From positions 186,001-250,000 of the forward strand of contig JAEUIZ010000040.1 of NCBI GenBank assembly GCA_016793805.1: a stretch of 64,000 nucleotides of DNA, written 5' to 3'. The translations under genes were made by a program, and so were the position numbers. The notes beneath the pieces were generated by a model that saw nothing but the letters and a program-made list of their open reading frames with translations, searched no databases and was not told the origin of the DNA. Shown piece after piece: positions 48,459-56,563 of the stretch; positions within the stretch are counted from its first letter, which is position 1, and each line of letters opens with the position of its first letter. This DNA is from Phycisphaerae bacterium. GTDB taxonomy: Bacteria > Planctomycetota > Phycisphaerae > Phycisphaerales > UBA1924.

Positions 48459-49441
48459 GCGCCGGCCCCTCCCGCGCCCGCCGAGGCCGGGTCCGTCAGT
48501 CCGCCCGCGAGCCGCGCCGCGTGCCGGGCCTTCGCTTCCTCGTCGAGTTGGACCTGCTTCCGCGCCAGCACGACCGCGCCGAGCATCGCCATGAGCAGGA
48601 TCACGCCGGCGATCTCGATCGCGCCGGGGTGGTCCGCCAGCAGGTCAAACCCCACGCCCTCGATGTTGCGGACCGAGAGCCGCTCGGGCCACTGGTCCCG
48701 CGGCAAGACTCGCGTCCCGCCCTTGGCGTCGGTGATCGTGATGGTCCCCGCCGCCGCATCCACCGCCGACCCGCCCCGGTCGACAAACTCGCCATCCTTC
48801 AGCACGCCCTCGGTCCGCAGGACGGACTCGACCTTGCCGGGCATCCGCGCCAGGAGCGCGTCGCGGGCCGCCTCGGGCCTGGCTCCCGCCGCACCGGCGG
48901 GCAGCGTCTTGACCCCGCCAAAGAGCATCGTCGTCAGCACGCCCAGCAGGACGAAGCCCGAGGCCGTCGCCGCGACCGGCTCGCGCGCCACCGCGTCGTA
49001 ATCCTCGAGCCGATCCGCCTCCTCCTCCGTCGGCGACTGCGTCGCCAGCATGATGACGAAGAGGTACGTAATCAGGATCGCCCCGGCATACACGATCACC
49101 AGCGCGAACGCCATGAACTCCGCCGCCAGCAGCACGAACAGGCCCGCCGACGCCAGGATCGTCAGGATGAAGTACAGCGCGGCATACACGGGCTTGGGGT
49201 GCGTGATGACCCTGAGAGCCCCGCCCAGCGCGATCGCACCAAAGACGTAGAAGTAGATGTTCGGGAGGTGCTCCGGCCCCGCCAGGCCCAGCAGCAGCAT
49301 CACCAGCCCGCCCGCGCCCGCGGCCAGCAGCGCGCCGATCGGCTGCGGATTCACCCCCTTGCGCGGGAGCGCCACGCACACCCCCACGGCGCCCAACGCC
49401 AGCAGCACGTACAGCGCGACCTGGTTGATCAGTGGCGTCAA
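48455..49441 (-). CDS. nuoJ: NADH-quinone oxidoreductase subunit J, with long insert
   Basis: The NuoJ helices are clear: IYFYVFGAIALGGALRVI, HPKPVYAALYFILTILASAGLFVLLAAEFMAFALVIVYAGAI and ITYLFVIMLATQ. The usual protein has ~170-200 residues; here about 328. The extra length is mainly a ~100-residue soluble stretch between the ATQSPTEEEADRLEDYD region and the last helix (AIEIAGVILLMAMLGAVVLARK). No ATG lies close to the N-terminus. TTG at 49441, with GGGG a few nt upstream, was chosen, and the start is uncertain. It is the first gene of nuoJKLMN and is divergent from pgsA. nuoA-I are not in the window. Confidence 0.9.
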   Translation of the reverse strand: MTPLINQVALYVLLALGAVGVCVALPRKGVNPQPIGALLAAGAGGLVMLLLGLAGPEHLPNIYFYVFGAIALGGALRVITHPKPVYAALYFILTILASAGLFVLLAAEFMAFALVIVYAGAILITYLFVIMLATQSPTEEEADRLEDYDAVAREPVAATASGFVLLGVLTTMLFGGVKTLPAGAAGARPEAARDALLARMPGKVESVLRTEGVLKDGEFVDRGGSAVDAAAGTITITDAKGGTRVLPRDQWPERLSVRNIEGVGFDLLADHPGAIEIAGVILLMAMLGAVVLARKQVQLDEEAKARHAARLAGGLTDPASAGAGGAGA

Positions 49442-49601
49442 TCGTTGCCCCGGCTGCCCGACACGCCGAGCCCGCGCCCGGTCGAGGGCGATCAGGATAG
49501 AGCCGACTCGCCCGCCCTTCAACTCGGCTCGCGCACGACACGGTCTGCGCGACGCTCCGCCCGAGACGCGGGGCCGACCCGTCCCCGCTACCATCCCGCG
49601 C

Positions 49602-50249
49602 ATGCCCGGCTTCCGGCGCACGCTCCCCAACGCCCTGACCCTCGCCCGCGTCGCGCTCGCCGTCGCGCTGTTCGCGATCCTCGCCCGATACCGATTCTCG
49701 CCCGCTCACCCCGCGCCCGGTCCCGCTCACGTGGATGCCGCGCTGCTGCTGGCCATCGGCTTGTTCGTGCTCGCGGCGATCACCGACGCCCTCGACGGAC
49801 ACCTCGCCCGCCGATGGAACACCGTCTCGGTCTTCGGACGAATCATCGACCCCTTCGCCGACAAGTTGCTCGTCATCGGCGCCTTCGTCATGCTCGCCGG
49901 CCCGGGGTTCTCCGATGGCGTTCGCCCGGTCTCCGGCGTCTACCCCTGGATGGCCGTCGTCGTGCTCGCCCGCGAACTGCTCATCACCTCGATCCGTGGC
50001 GTCCTCGAAGGCCAAGGCGTGGACTTCTCCGCCACGCTCAGCGGCAAACTCAAGATGATCCTCCAATCCGTCTCGATCCCCATGGCCATGCTCCTGGTCG
50101 CGCTCATGCCCGTCGCGGGAGACCGGGCCTCGCTGGTCCCCATCGTGAACTTCTGGGTGATGGTGGTCACAGTCGCCGTGACGGCGGCATCGGGCGCGCC
50201 CTATGTTCGTCGGGCCTTGCTGTGGGCCGCCGCAAAGGACCAGCCATGA
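49602..50249 (+). CDS. pgsA: CDP-diacylglycerol-glycerol-3-phosphate 3-phosphatidyltransferase
   Basis: This 215-residue inner-membrane enzyme makes phosphatidylglycerol phosphate from CDP-diacylglycerol and glycerol-3-phosphate. The CDP-alcohol phosphotransferase signature DG..AR(8)G...D...D is complete in DALDGHLARRW...VFGRIIDPFADK (about residues 58-86). PNALTLARV starts the first helix and KLKMILQS fits the family. Its stop overlaps the ATG of pgpA by 4 nt; pgpA encodes the next enzyme of the pathway. It is divergent from nuoJ. Confidence 0.95.
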   Translation: MPGFRRTLPNALTLARVALAVALFAILARYRFSPAHPAPGPAHVDAALLLAIGLFVLAAITDALDGHLARRWNTVSVFGRIIDPFADKLLVIGAFVMLAGPGFSDGVRPVSGVYPWMAVVVLARELLITSIRGVLEGQGVDFSATLSGKLKMILQSVSIPMAMLLVALMPVAGDRASLVPIVNFWVMVVTVAVTAASGAPYVRRALLWAAAKDQP

Positions 50250-50761
50250 GCGTGCTCAAGCGTCAGAACGTGCGTTGGATCACCGTCTTCGGGCTGGGCT
50301 ACTGGAAGCCGGCTTCGGGAACCTGGGGCTCGCTGCCCCCGGTAGCCCTGGCGGCGGGCCTGATCGCCGCGGGCCTGGGGCCGGCGGAGCACCCGCTCGT
50401 CTACAACGCCGCGCTCGCGCTCGTCGTCCTCGTCTTTTCCCTCGCGTGCATCTGGCAGGGCGACCGGGCCGAGGCCATGTTCCTCCGCAAGGACCCGGGG
50501 CAGGCCGTCGCCGACGAGACCGCCGGCCAGGCGCTGGTGCTCCTCGCCCTTCCCGCTGCCGCCGTCGCCTCGCCCGGGCTCGCCGCCTTCTCGCTCGCCC
50601 TCGCCTTCTTCGCCTTTCGAGCGCTCGACATCCTCAAGCCCTTCCCCGCACGCCAACTCCAGCGCGTCCCAGGGGGCTGGGGCATCTTGCTCGACGACCT
50701 TTTCGCCGGCGCCTACGCGTGGCTGGGCCTCCAGATCGCGGCCCGTTTCATGCTCGGCTGA
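50246..50761 (+). CDS. pgpA: Phosphatidylglycerophosphatase A
   Basis: This 171-residue enzyme removes phosphate from phosphatidylglycerol phosphate to give phosphatidylglycerol, directly after PgsA. Family motifs are GYWKPASGTWGSLPP, VADETAGQALVL (DExxG), FRALDILKPFPARQLQ (FRxxDIxKPxP) and GWGILLDDLFAGAYA. Several membrane helices lie between them. Start and pgsA stop share ATGA, so the two are probably translated together. Confidence 0.94.
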   Translation: MSVLKRQNVRWITVFGLGYWKPASGTWGSLPPVALAAGLIAAGLGPAEHPLVYNAALALVVLVFSLACIWQGDRAEAMFLRKDPGQAVADETAGQALVLLALPAAAVASPGLAAFSLALAFFAFRALDILKPFPARQLQRVPGGWGILLDDLFAGAYAWLGLQIAARFMLG

Positions 50762-50763
50762 TC

Positions 50764-50811
50764 ATCCCCGCACGCCCGCGGCCACACCCGCCTGGCTTCG
50801 GCGTGCGGGAT
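50764..50811. terminator. Bidirectional terminator-like hairpin between pgpA and ispG
   Basis: ATCCCCGCACGCC and GGCGTGCGGGAT pair over 12 bp with a one-base bulge, exactly filling the convergent gap. The stem touches the ispG stop. No clear T-run follows on either side, so it may rely on stem strength or Rho. Confidence 0.5.
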
Positions 50812-52064
50812 CACCCGCTCCGGCGCACGGTCAGCGGCACCCCGCCCGCCGCGATCTTCTCCCAGCCCGAGCCCAACTCCCCCAGCGGGTCCGGCGGGAT
50901 GATCTCGACCTTTTTCTCCCCCAGTTTGGCCCGGCCCGCGACCACCTCGCCCTGGAACGCCAGGCACTCGCGCAGCAGCGTCGGGAGGATCTGGTCCTCG
51001 GGCACGTTCGCCACCTTCTGCCCCTGCACGTAGATGATGCCACGCCGATCCCCGGCAAAGACGGCGACATCCGCGCCCTCGGCCTCGCCCGGGCCGTTGA
51101 CCACGCACCCCATCACCGCCACCTTCATCGGGATCGTGACCTGCGACGCCAGCGCCTCGCGAACCTGCTGCACGAGCGTGAACAGATCAACCTGGATCCG
51201 CCCGCACGTCGGACAGGCGATGAGATCGACCCCGACTCGCTCGCGCAGCCCGAGCGAGTACAGCAGTTCCAGCCCGTCCTTCACCTCGTCGGCGTGGTCC
51301 GAGGCGTACGAGATGCGGATCGTGTCGCCGATCCCATTGGCCAGCAGCGACGAGAGCGCCGCGATCGATCGGATGCACCCCGTCTCGCGCGGGCCCGCGT
51401 GCGTCACCCCCAGGTGCAGCGGATAGTCGAACCGCTGGCTGATCTCCGTGTACGCGTCGATGACCAGGGCCGCGTCCATGCTCTTGGCCGAGATCGCGAC
51501 GTCATCGAACCCTCGCTCGTGGAAGATGTCCAGGTACTCCTCGAGCTTGGCGATCATGATCGCCAGCAGGTACCCGTGCTTGCGATCGCTGAAGACCGCG
51601 CCGAGTTCCTTCATCCGCTTCTGCTTGTCCCTGCGCTCGATGATCGAGCCCTCGTTCACGCCCACGCGGATCGGGATGCGGGCCGCCTTGCACGCGTCGA
51701 TCACCGCGTTCACCTGCTCGCGGTCCGTGATGTTCCCCGGGTTGAGACGGATCTTGTGAACCCCCGCCTCGACCGCCTCCAGCGCGCGCTGGTAGTGGAA
51801 GTGCACGTCCGCCACGATCGGGACCCGCGTCTGCCGAAGGATCTCCGGGAGCGCCTCGGTGTCCTTCTTCTCCGGGACCGCCACTCGCACCGCATCGGCG
51901 CCGGCCCGGCGATACCGCTCGATCTCGGCCACGCAGGCGTCGATCTCGTGCGTGTACCCCGCCGTCATGGTCTGCACCGAGACCGGCGCGTCGCCCCCGA
52001 TCCTCAGGATGCCGGTGCGGTCATTGCCGAGAGTAATCTGTCGCGTCGGTCGGCGGGGTCGCAT
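50811..52064 (-). CDS. ispG: 4-hydroxy-3-methylbut-2-enyl-diphosphate synthase (GcpE)
   Basis: This 417-residue 4Fe-4S enzyme converts MEcPP to HMBPP in the MEP isoprenoid pathway. The TIM-barrel half is seen as SVQTMTAGYTHEIDACVAEIERY, ADVHFHYQRALEA, KIRLNPGNI and RVGVNEGS. The cluster half has ACPTCGRIQVDLF (two Cys ligands) and KVAVMGCVVNGPGEAEGAD (third Cys and the catalytic Glu region). Length is that of the two-domain bacterial enzyme. The presence of this gene indicates the MEP route. Confidence 0.96.
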   Translation of the reverse strand: MRPRRPTRQITLGNDRTGILRIGGDAPVSVQTMTAGYTHEIDACVAEIERYRRAGADAVRVAVPEKKDTEALPEILRQTRVPIVADVHFHYQRALEAVEAGVHKIRLNPGNITDREQVNAVIDACKAARIPIRVGVNEGSIIERRDKQKRMKELGAVFSDRKHGYLLAIMIAKLEEYLDIFHERGFDDVAISAKSMDAALVIDAYTEISQRFDYPLHLGVTHAGPRETGCIRSIAALSSLLANGIGDTIRISYASDHADEVKDGLELLYSLGLRERVGVDLIACPTCGRIQVDLFTLVQQVREALASQVTIPMKVAVMGCVVNGPGEAEGADVAVFAGDRRGIIYVQGQKVANVPEDQILPTLLRECLAFQGEVVAGRAKLGEKKVEIIPPDPLGELGSGWEKIAAGGVPLTVRRSG

Positions 52065-52097
52065 GCGCCATGGTACGAGGGCCCGCCCGCGTAGGGT

Positions 52098-52367
52098 TCA
52101 GCAGCGCACCTCGAAGAACCGCGAACTCGTTCCCCCAGGCCCGACTCGGAACGTCACCGTTCGACCGCAGCGCGGACACGTCGCCCGATACTGCCGATCC
52201 TCAGGATTTCGATAGACCCGCAGGTACGCGCCAGAGCACGCGAACCGCACACCCAGCCATGGCCGACCGCTGCGGCCCGCCGGCGCGGGGTCCGGCTGCT
52301 CGACGATGTCCAACGACTGAGACATGGGACGGTTTGCTCGCGGACCAGGACTAGAATCGACCATCTC
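52098..52367 (-). CDS. Small four-cysteine (zinc-ribbon-like) protein
   Basis: The 89-residue frame has its conserved-looking part in the last 55 residues: VRFACSGAYLRVYRNPEDR, ATCPRCGRTVTFRVGPGG and FFEVRC. Four Cys (one, a CPRC pair, and the terminal residue) suggest a metal-binding ribbon. The start ATG at 52367 was preferred to 52325 because GAGG lies eight nt upstream. It is divergent from lpxI by ~105 nt and downstream of nothing obvious on its strand. Function is unknown, and similar small proteins seem common in planctomycetes. Confidence 0.65.
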   Translation of the reverse strand, partial: EMVDSSPGPRANRPMSQSLDIVEQPDPAPAGRSGRPWLGVRFACSGAYLRVYRNPEDRQYRATCPRCGRTVTFRVGPGGTSSRFFEVRC

Positions 52368-52472
52368 AGGTGCCTCGGATTGTTCGGCATGTGTTCGCTT
52401 GTCACCTGCCCTTTGTTGGCACGGTTGCGTCCAGTCCGATAGGTCCTTATTCTGGACGGGGTTGGGATTCTG

Positions 52473-53441
52473 GTGATCGATATGGAGGTAGCCGGACAGG
52501 TTCGGGTGATTCCTCTCTCGCCTCGGCCCACCAGGCCGCTGACGATCCTCCCCGATCCTCCGCCCCCACCAACCGCCATCGGACTGATCGCCGGAGCGGG
52601 CCGATTGCCCGTCATCGTGGCTCGCGGCCTGCGCGACGCGGGGCATCCCGTCCACGGCCTTGGGCTTCGCCGGCAATACGAGCACGAACTCCCACGCATG
52701 TGCTCGACCTTCCGCGAGGTCGGGCTCGCTCGCATCGGCGCGTGGGTCCGAATCCTCACCGGCCTTGGCGTCCGCCACGCCATCATGGTCGGTCGCGTCG
52801 ACAAAGCCCGGATCATGCACGATCCCTGGCGATGGCTCCGCAACATCCCCGACCTGCGGACGCTCTCGGCACTCCGCCGCTACAAGCGCGGCCTCCTCGA
52901 CACCGACGGACGCTCCCACGCCATCCTCTCCGCCATCGCCGAGGAACTCGACCGCGGGGGCGTCAGCCTCATCGACTCGACCACCTCAATTGGCGATCAA
53001 CTCTCGTCGGCGGGCGTGATGACCCGCCGCGAGCCGACGCGCGAGCAGTGGGCCGACATCGAGTTCGTCTGGCCCATGCTCACCGAGGTGCTCCGGCTCG
53101 ACATCGGGCAGGCCATCGCGGTCCGCCAGCGGGACATCATCTCCGTCGAGGCCGTCGAGGGCACCGATCGAATGATCGAGCGGACAGGGCAACTCTGCAA
53201 GGCCACGGGATGGACGCTCGTCAAGGGCGCCCGCTGCGGGCACGACCGACGCAGCGACGTGCCCACCATTGGCGAGATGACGATCCGCAAGATGCACGAA
53301 CACGGGGGCAGATGCCTCGCCCTCGCCGCGGGCGAGGTCATCATGATCGACAAGCCCGAGGTCATCGAACTCGCCGACGAACTCGGCATCGCCGTCGTCG
53401 GCGTCACGCCCGGACAGGCCAGCGGGCCGGCCATGGCATAG
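52473..53441 (+). CDS. lpxI: UDP-2,3-diacylglucosamine pyrophosphatase LpxI
   Basis: This protein of ~322 residues has the LpxI (DUF1009) fold. Seen are AIGLIAGAGRLPVIVARGLRDAG, ARIGAWVRILTGLGVRHAIMVGRVDK (GKVxK-like), RGLLDTDGRSHAILSAIAEELDRGGV and KGARCGHDRRSDVPTIGEMTI near the C-terminus, followed by VIMIDKPEVIELADELGIAVVG. LpxI cleaves UDP-2,3-diacylglucosamine to lipid X in lipid A synthesis. A Pro-rich N-terminal extension of ~35 residues precedes the domain. GTG 52473 and ATG 52482 are both possible starts. Confidence 0.9.
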   Translation: MIDMEVAGQVRVIPLSPRPTRPLTILPDPPPPPTAIGLIAGAGRLPVIVARGLRDAGHPVHGLGLRRQYEHELPRMCSTFREVGLARIGAWVRILTGLGVRHAIMVGRVDKARIMHDPWRWLRNIPDLRTLSALRRYKRGLLDTDGRSHAILSAIAEELDRGGVSLIDSTTSIGDQLSSAGVMTRREPTREQWADIEFVWPMLTEVLRLDIGQAIAVRQRDIISVEAVEGTDRMIERTGQLCKATGWTLVKGARCGHDRRSDVPTIGEMTIRKMHEHGGRCLALAAGEVIMIDKPEVIELADELGIAVVGVTPGQASGPAMA

Positions 53442-53522
53442 GCCCACTCGCCGCGGGGCCATGTCGCAGGGAGCCGCCCGACCCTCGCGGACCTCTCGTG
53501 CCGTGCCCGCCCGGCGACCTGC

Positions 53523-54932
53523 TTATGTGCAGCCGACCGCGTACAGGTTCAGGAAGCACGTGAAGTCATTGATATTGAGCACGGGGACCACCGTGGAGTT
53601 GTCGCAGTTCGCCGTCGTGTCCCCCGCCGCGTACTTGTTCAGGAAGCACGTGAAGTCGTTCACGTTGAGGATCGGCGCCGCCGTCGAGTTGTCGCAGTTG
53701 GCGTAGCACGACGCCGGGAAACTCGGGACCTGCGCCGCCACGCCGTACGAGCCGGCCACCTTCCACGTCCCGATCGTCGCCTGCCCGCCGAGGTTCGGCG
53801 CGATGTCCGCGTCGAACCTGAAGTTGTAGAGCGTGCCCCACCGGATCGCGTTCCCGTTCGGCGTGGACGCGAACGTCGGCGCGGCCCAGACGATCGTGTC
53901 CCCCACGCGCACGCCCGTCCAATCCGTCCCGCTCACGTTCACGTTGCCCTGCCCGTCCCCGTTGAGGTAGTCCACGTCGTGGAACCCGATGTTCGTCACC
54001 GCCGTGCTCGCGTGCACCGGCACCGTGAACGACCCGACGCACCGGTCCGAGTTCATGTTGTAGACCGCGTACTCATAGTGCCACTGGCCCCCGCCCAGGC
54101 TCGTCGCCCTCGACGACACCACGATCCGCCCCTCCGACGGGATCTGGAACGTCGTCTCGGTCACCGCCGGGTCGATCACCTTCCACGCCCGGATCGCCGG
54201 GAGCATCCGCGTGGTCGTCCCGATCAGCGACATCGCAAAGTCCGTCGTCCCCGTCATCGTCGCCTCGCGGTACGAGGCGTTGTTGTTCTGGTTGCCCGCG
54301 GCCGCGTCGTCGGGGCTCACGTACTGCCCCTCGACGAAGTACCGCACCGATGCCGACGACGCCTCCAACTCGCTCACCTTCGCCTGAAGCCGGCGCGCCG
54401 TCGTCCCGGACCACGCAGGGTTCGCCGGCGGATACAAGAACGCCCCCGTCCACGCGTTGACCTGGAACTTCGGCCCGAGGTTCGACTGGAACCCGTTCCG
54501 CGTCGCCGAGTACGGATCGGCGCAACCCACCCCGAGGTGCGAGCCGCTGGTTGCCTGGCACGAGGGGCAGCACAGCACGTCACTCAGCGCAAAGAACCCG
54601 TGCTTGAGCCACGATTGCCCGATCTGCTCGAATCGGCCCGAGCCCGCGACCGTCCTGTACTTGTACAGGTTCTGCCCGATCACCGGGTGCTGGTTCGTGC
54701 TGTCGATCCAGTTCAGCCACACGTTCCCGATGTTGCAGGAATAGGTCCCCACCGAGAAGGCGTCGATCCCGCCCGCCGCGGCGTAGTTCGCCGCCGGGCC
54801 CGCATCGTCCGGACTGAAGTAGTTGTCGCGAAGCAGCGCACCAACGATGACATCCGGGCCATTGCTGACGCATTGGGCCATCACGGGCGCGGCAAGCCCG
54901 GCCGTGAGCACCAGCGCTGGAATCAACTTCAT
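53523..54932 (-). CDS. Secreted protein with two GC-type dockerin repeats
   Basis: This 469-residue protein has a signal peptide (MKLIPALVLTAGLAAPVMAQ) and a beta-rich body of no recognised catalytic family. Segments include GPDVIVGALLRDNYFSPDDAG, LCCPSCQATSGSHLGVGCADPYSA and HYEYAVYNMNSDRCVGSF. The last ~65 residues hold two repeats of YANCDNS...P.LNVNDFTCFLNKYAAG, the GC-type dockerin also seen in the beta-helix protein near 1.3-3.4 kb. ATG 54932 has AAAGGAG upstream, preceded by a hairpin (54955-54974). It is likely surface-anchored. It converges on lpxI. Confidence 0.85.
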   Translation of the reverse strand: MKLIPALVLTAGLAAPVMAQCVSNGPDVIVGALLRDNYFSPDDAGPAANYAAAGGIDAFSVGTYSCNIGNVWLNWIDSTNQHPVIGQNLYKYRTVAGSGRFEQIGQSWLKHGFFALSDVLCCPSCQATSGSHLGVGCADPYSATRNGFQSNLGPKFQVNAWTGAFLYPPANPAWSGTTARRLQAKVSELEASSASVRYFVEGQYVSPDDAAAGNQNNNASYREATMTGTTDFAMSLIGTTTRMLPAIRAWKVIDPAVTETTFQIPSEGRIVVSSRATSLGGGQWHYEYAVYNMNSDRCVGSFTVPVHASTAVTNIGFHDVDYLNGDGQGNVNVSGTDWTGVRVGDTIVWAAPTFASTPNGNAIRWGTLYNFRFDADIAPNLGGQATIGTWKVAGSYGVAAQVPSFPASCYANCDNSTAAPILNVNDFTCFLNKYAAGDTTANCDNSTVVPVLNINDFTCFLNLYAVGCT

Positions 54933-54954
54933 CGAACATCTCCTTTGAACAGGC

Positions 54955-54974
54955 GTGCGGCTCCCACGCCGCAC
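54955..54974 (-). promoter_or_regulatory. Leader hairpin before the dockerin-protein Shine-Dalgarno
   Basis: GTGCGGC and GCCGCAC form a perfect 7-bp stem with a 6-nt loop. The base lies about 8 nt upstream of the AAAGGAG Shine-Dalgarno (54940-54946). This is the same arrangement as before other exported-protein genes in the window. Confidence 0.35.
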
Positions 54975-55193
54975 CAATGCCTCAACTCACTCAACCCGCC
55001 CGGACCTCGCCCCCGGCCTTCCCCCTTCTTCTTCCGGATCCGGAGGACCAGTATCCCCCCTCGCCGCTCGTAACGCAATCCCATGCGGATGCCGTACAAG
55101 TTCGGCCGCCGACCCTGGCGCGACGCGGTCGCACCGCACCGACGCGCCTACGACTCCATCGTCGAACTCAGCCCATCGCACAGGAGCCATCGC

Positions 55194-56483
55194 GTGAACA
55201 TCCAGCGAGTCTTTCGGATCGGCGCGCTCGTGCTCGCGAGCCTCGCCGGCGACGCGAGCACCGCGGCCGGAGCGGACGAGCCCAAGCCCTACATGCGCGT
55301 TGCCGATGATGCACAGGAAGGCAACTCGGTCCGCCTCGAAATGGCTGTCCGCACGTTCCAGCCCGCCGACGCCCGCGGCCCGGTGGTATACCTCGCCGCC
55401 GCCGTCCACATCGCCGAGGGCGAGTTCTACCGCGACCTCCAGGCCTTCCTCGACGCCCAGGACGTCGTGCTCTACGAGAGCGTCAAGCCGCCAGGCGCCG
55501 GCTCGCCCGCCCACGACATGCTCGGCGCCATGTCCGACGCGCAGCGCCGCACGCTCACAGAGCGCCGCGTGCGCTTCATCGGCAACGCCGCCACTCGCTT
55601 CCGTGCCAAGGAACGCCGCTACCCCGAGACCATCGACGAGATCGGCGCGAGCGGCATGGGCCGAATGGCAGACCTCCTCCGAGCCTCCCGCGTCGATGCC
55701 TGGGGACACCCCATCGTCTACTCCCTCACGCCCGGTGAGGACGGCGTCCCTCCCACCATCCAGGTCACGAGTTTCGGCGCCGACGGAGCCACAGGAGGCG
55801 ACGGCATCGACGCCGACCTCCGCCTCACCGACCAGCCACCCTTCTCCAAGAGCGAACTCGGCGACCGCAGCAAGGGCATCCAGCAGAAACTCGCCGACGC
55901 GCTCGGCGTCGAGTTCCAACTCAACGCCATGCACCACGACCGCCCCAACTGGCGCAACAGCGACCTCTCCGTGGACCAGGTCGAAGCACGCCTCGCCGCA
56001 GCCGGCGCCGACGCCGACATGCTCTTCTCCATGCTCGACGGCTCCTCCTTCGGGTCCAGGGTCGCCGGGCTTCTCATCGGGATGCTCGGCTCGACCCCCG
56101 AGTCACGGGCCATGCTGCGCGTGGCCATGATCGAAATGATCGGGCACGCCGACGCCCTCCTCCAAGCCGCGCCCGGCGGGCTCGGCGCGGCCTTGGACGT
56201 CATCATCATCGACCGCAACACCGCCGTACTCGACGACCTCCGCCGCATCCTCGCCGACGAGCCGGGCGTCAAGTCCATCGCCATCATCTACGGCGGCGGG
56301 CACCTGCCCGATCTCGAACGCCGACTCGTCAAGGACTTCGGGTACGCCCCCGCGGGCGACCAGTGGCGGACCGCCATGCGCGTCGACGCCAAGGCCGCGG
56401 GTCTCTCGCCCGCACAACTCGCGGCCACTCGCAAGATGATCAGCGGAATGGTCCAGGCACAGACCAAGCGCGGGAAGAAGTAA
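55194..56483 (+). CDS. Exported TraB-like protein with an inserted GspG-like (pseudopilin) module
   Basis: This 429-residue protein starts at GTG 55194, chosen for AGGAG seven nt upstream and a signal-like N-terminus (RIGALVLASLAGDASTAAGA). The flanks resemble TraB/PrgY proteins: VVYLAAAVHIAEGEFYRDLQ and VLYESVKPPG near residue 65-100, and DRNTAVLDDLRRILAD and IAIIYGGGHLPDLERRL near 340-375. Between them, at about residues 140-212, is a segment like the C-terminal part of the major pseudopilin GspG: RYPETIDEIG, DAWGHPIVYSLTPGEDG, TSFGADGATGGDGIDADLRL. Such an insertion is unusual. Function is unknown; an envelope sensor or protease-like role is possible. Confidence 0.7.
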   Translation: MNIQRVFRIGALVLASLAGDASTAAGADEPKPYMRVADDAQEGNSVRLEMAVRTFQPADARGPVVYLAAAVHIAEGEFYRDLQAFLDAQDVVLYESVKPPGAGSPAHDMLGAMSDAQRRTLTERRVRFIGNAATRFRAKERRYPETIDEIGASGMGRMADLLRASRVDAWGHPIVYSLTPGEDGVPPTIQVTSFGADGATGGDGIDADLRLTDQPPFSKSELGDRSKGIQQKLADALGVEFQLNAMHHDRPNWRNSDLSVDQVEARLAAAGADADMLFSMLDGSSFGSRVAGLLIGMLGSTPESRAMLRVAMIEMIGHADALLQAAPGGLGAALDVIIIDRNTAVLDDLRRILADEPGVKSIAIIYGGGHLPDLERRLVKDFGYAPAGDQWRTAMRVDAKAAGLSPAQLAATRKMISGMVQAQTKRGKK

Positions 56484-56563
56484 TCGAGCGGACCCGATCG
56501 GGCTAGCGGGCTCGACTCGCGCGGCGAGACTGAGCCCCATCCGCTCCCGTGGTATCCTCCGCC

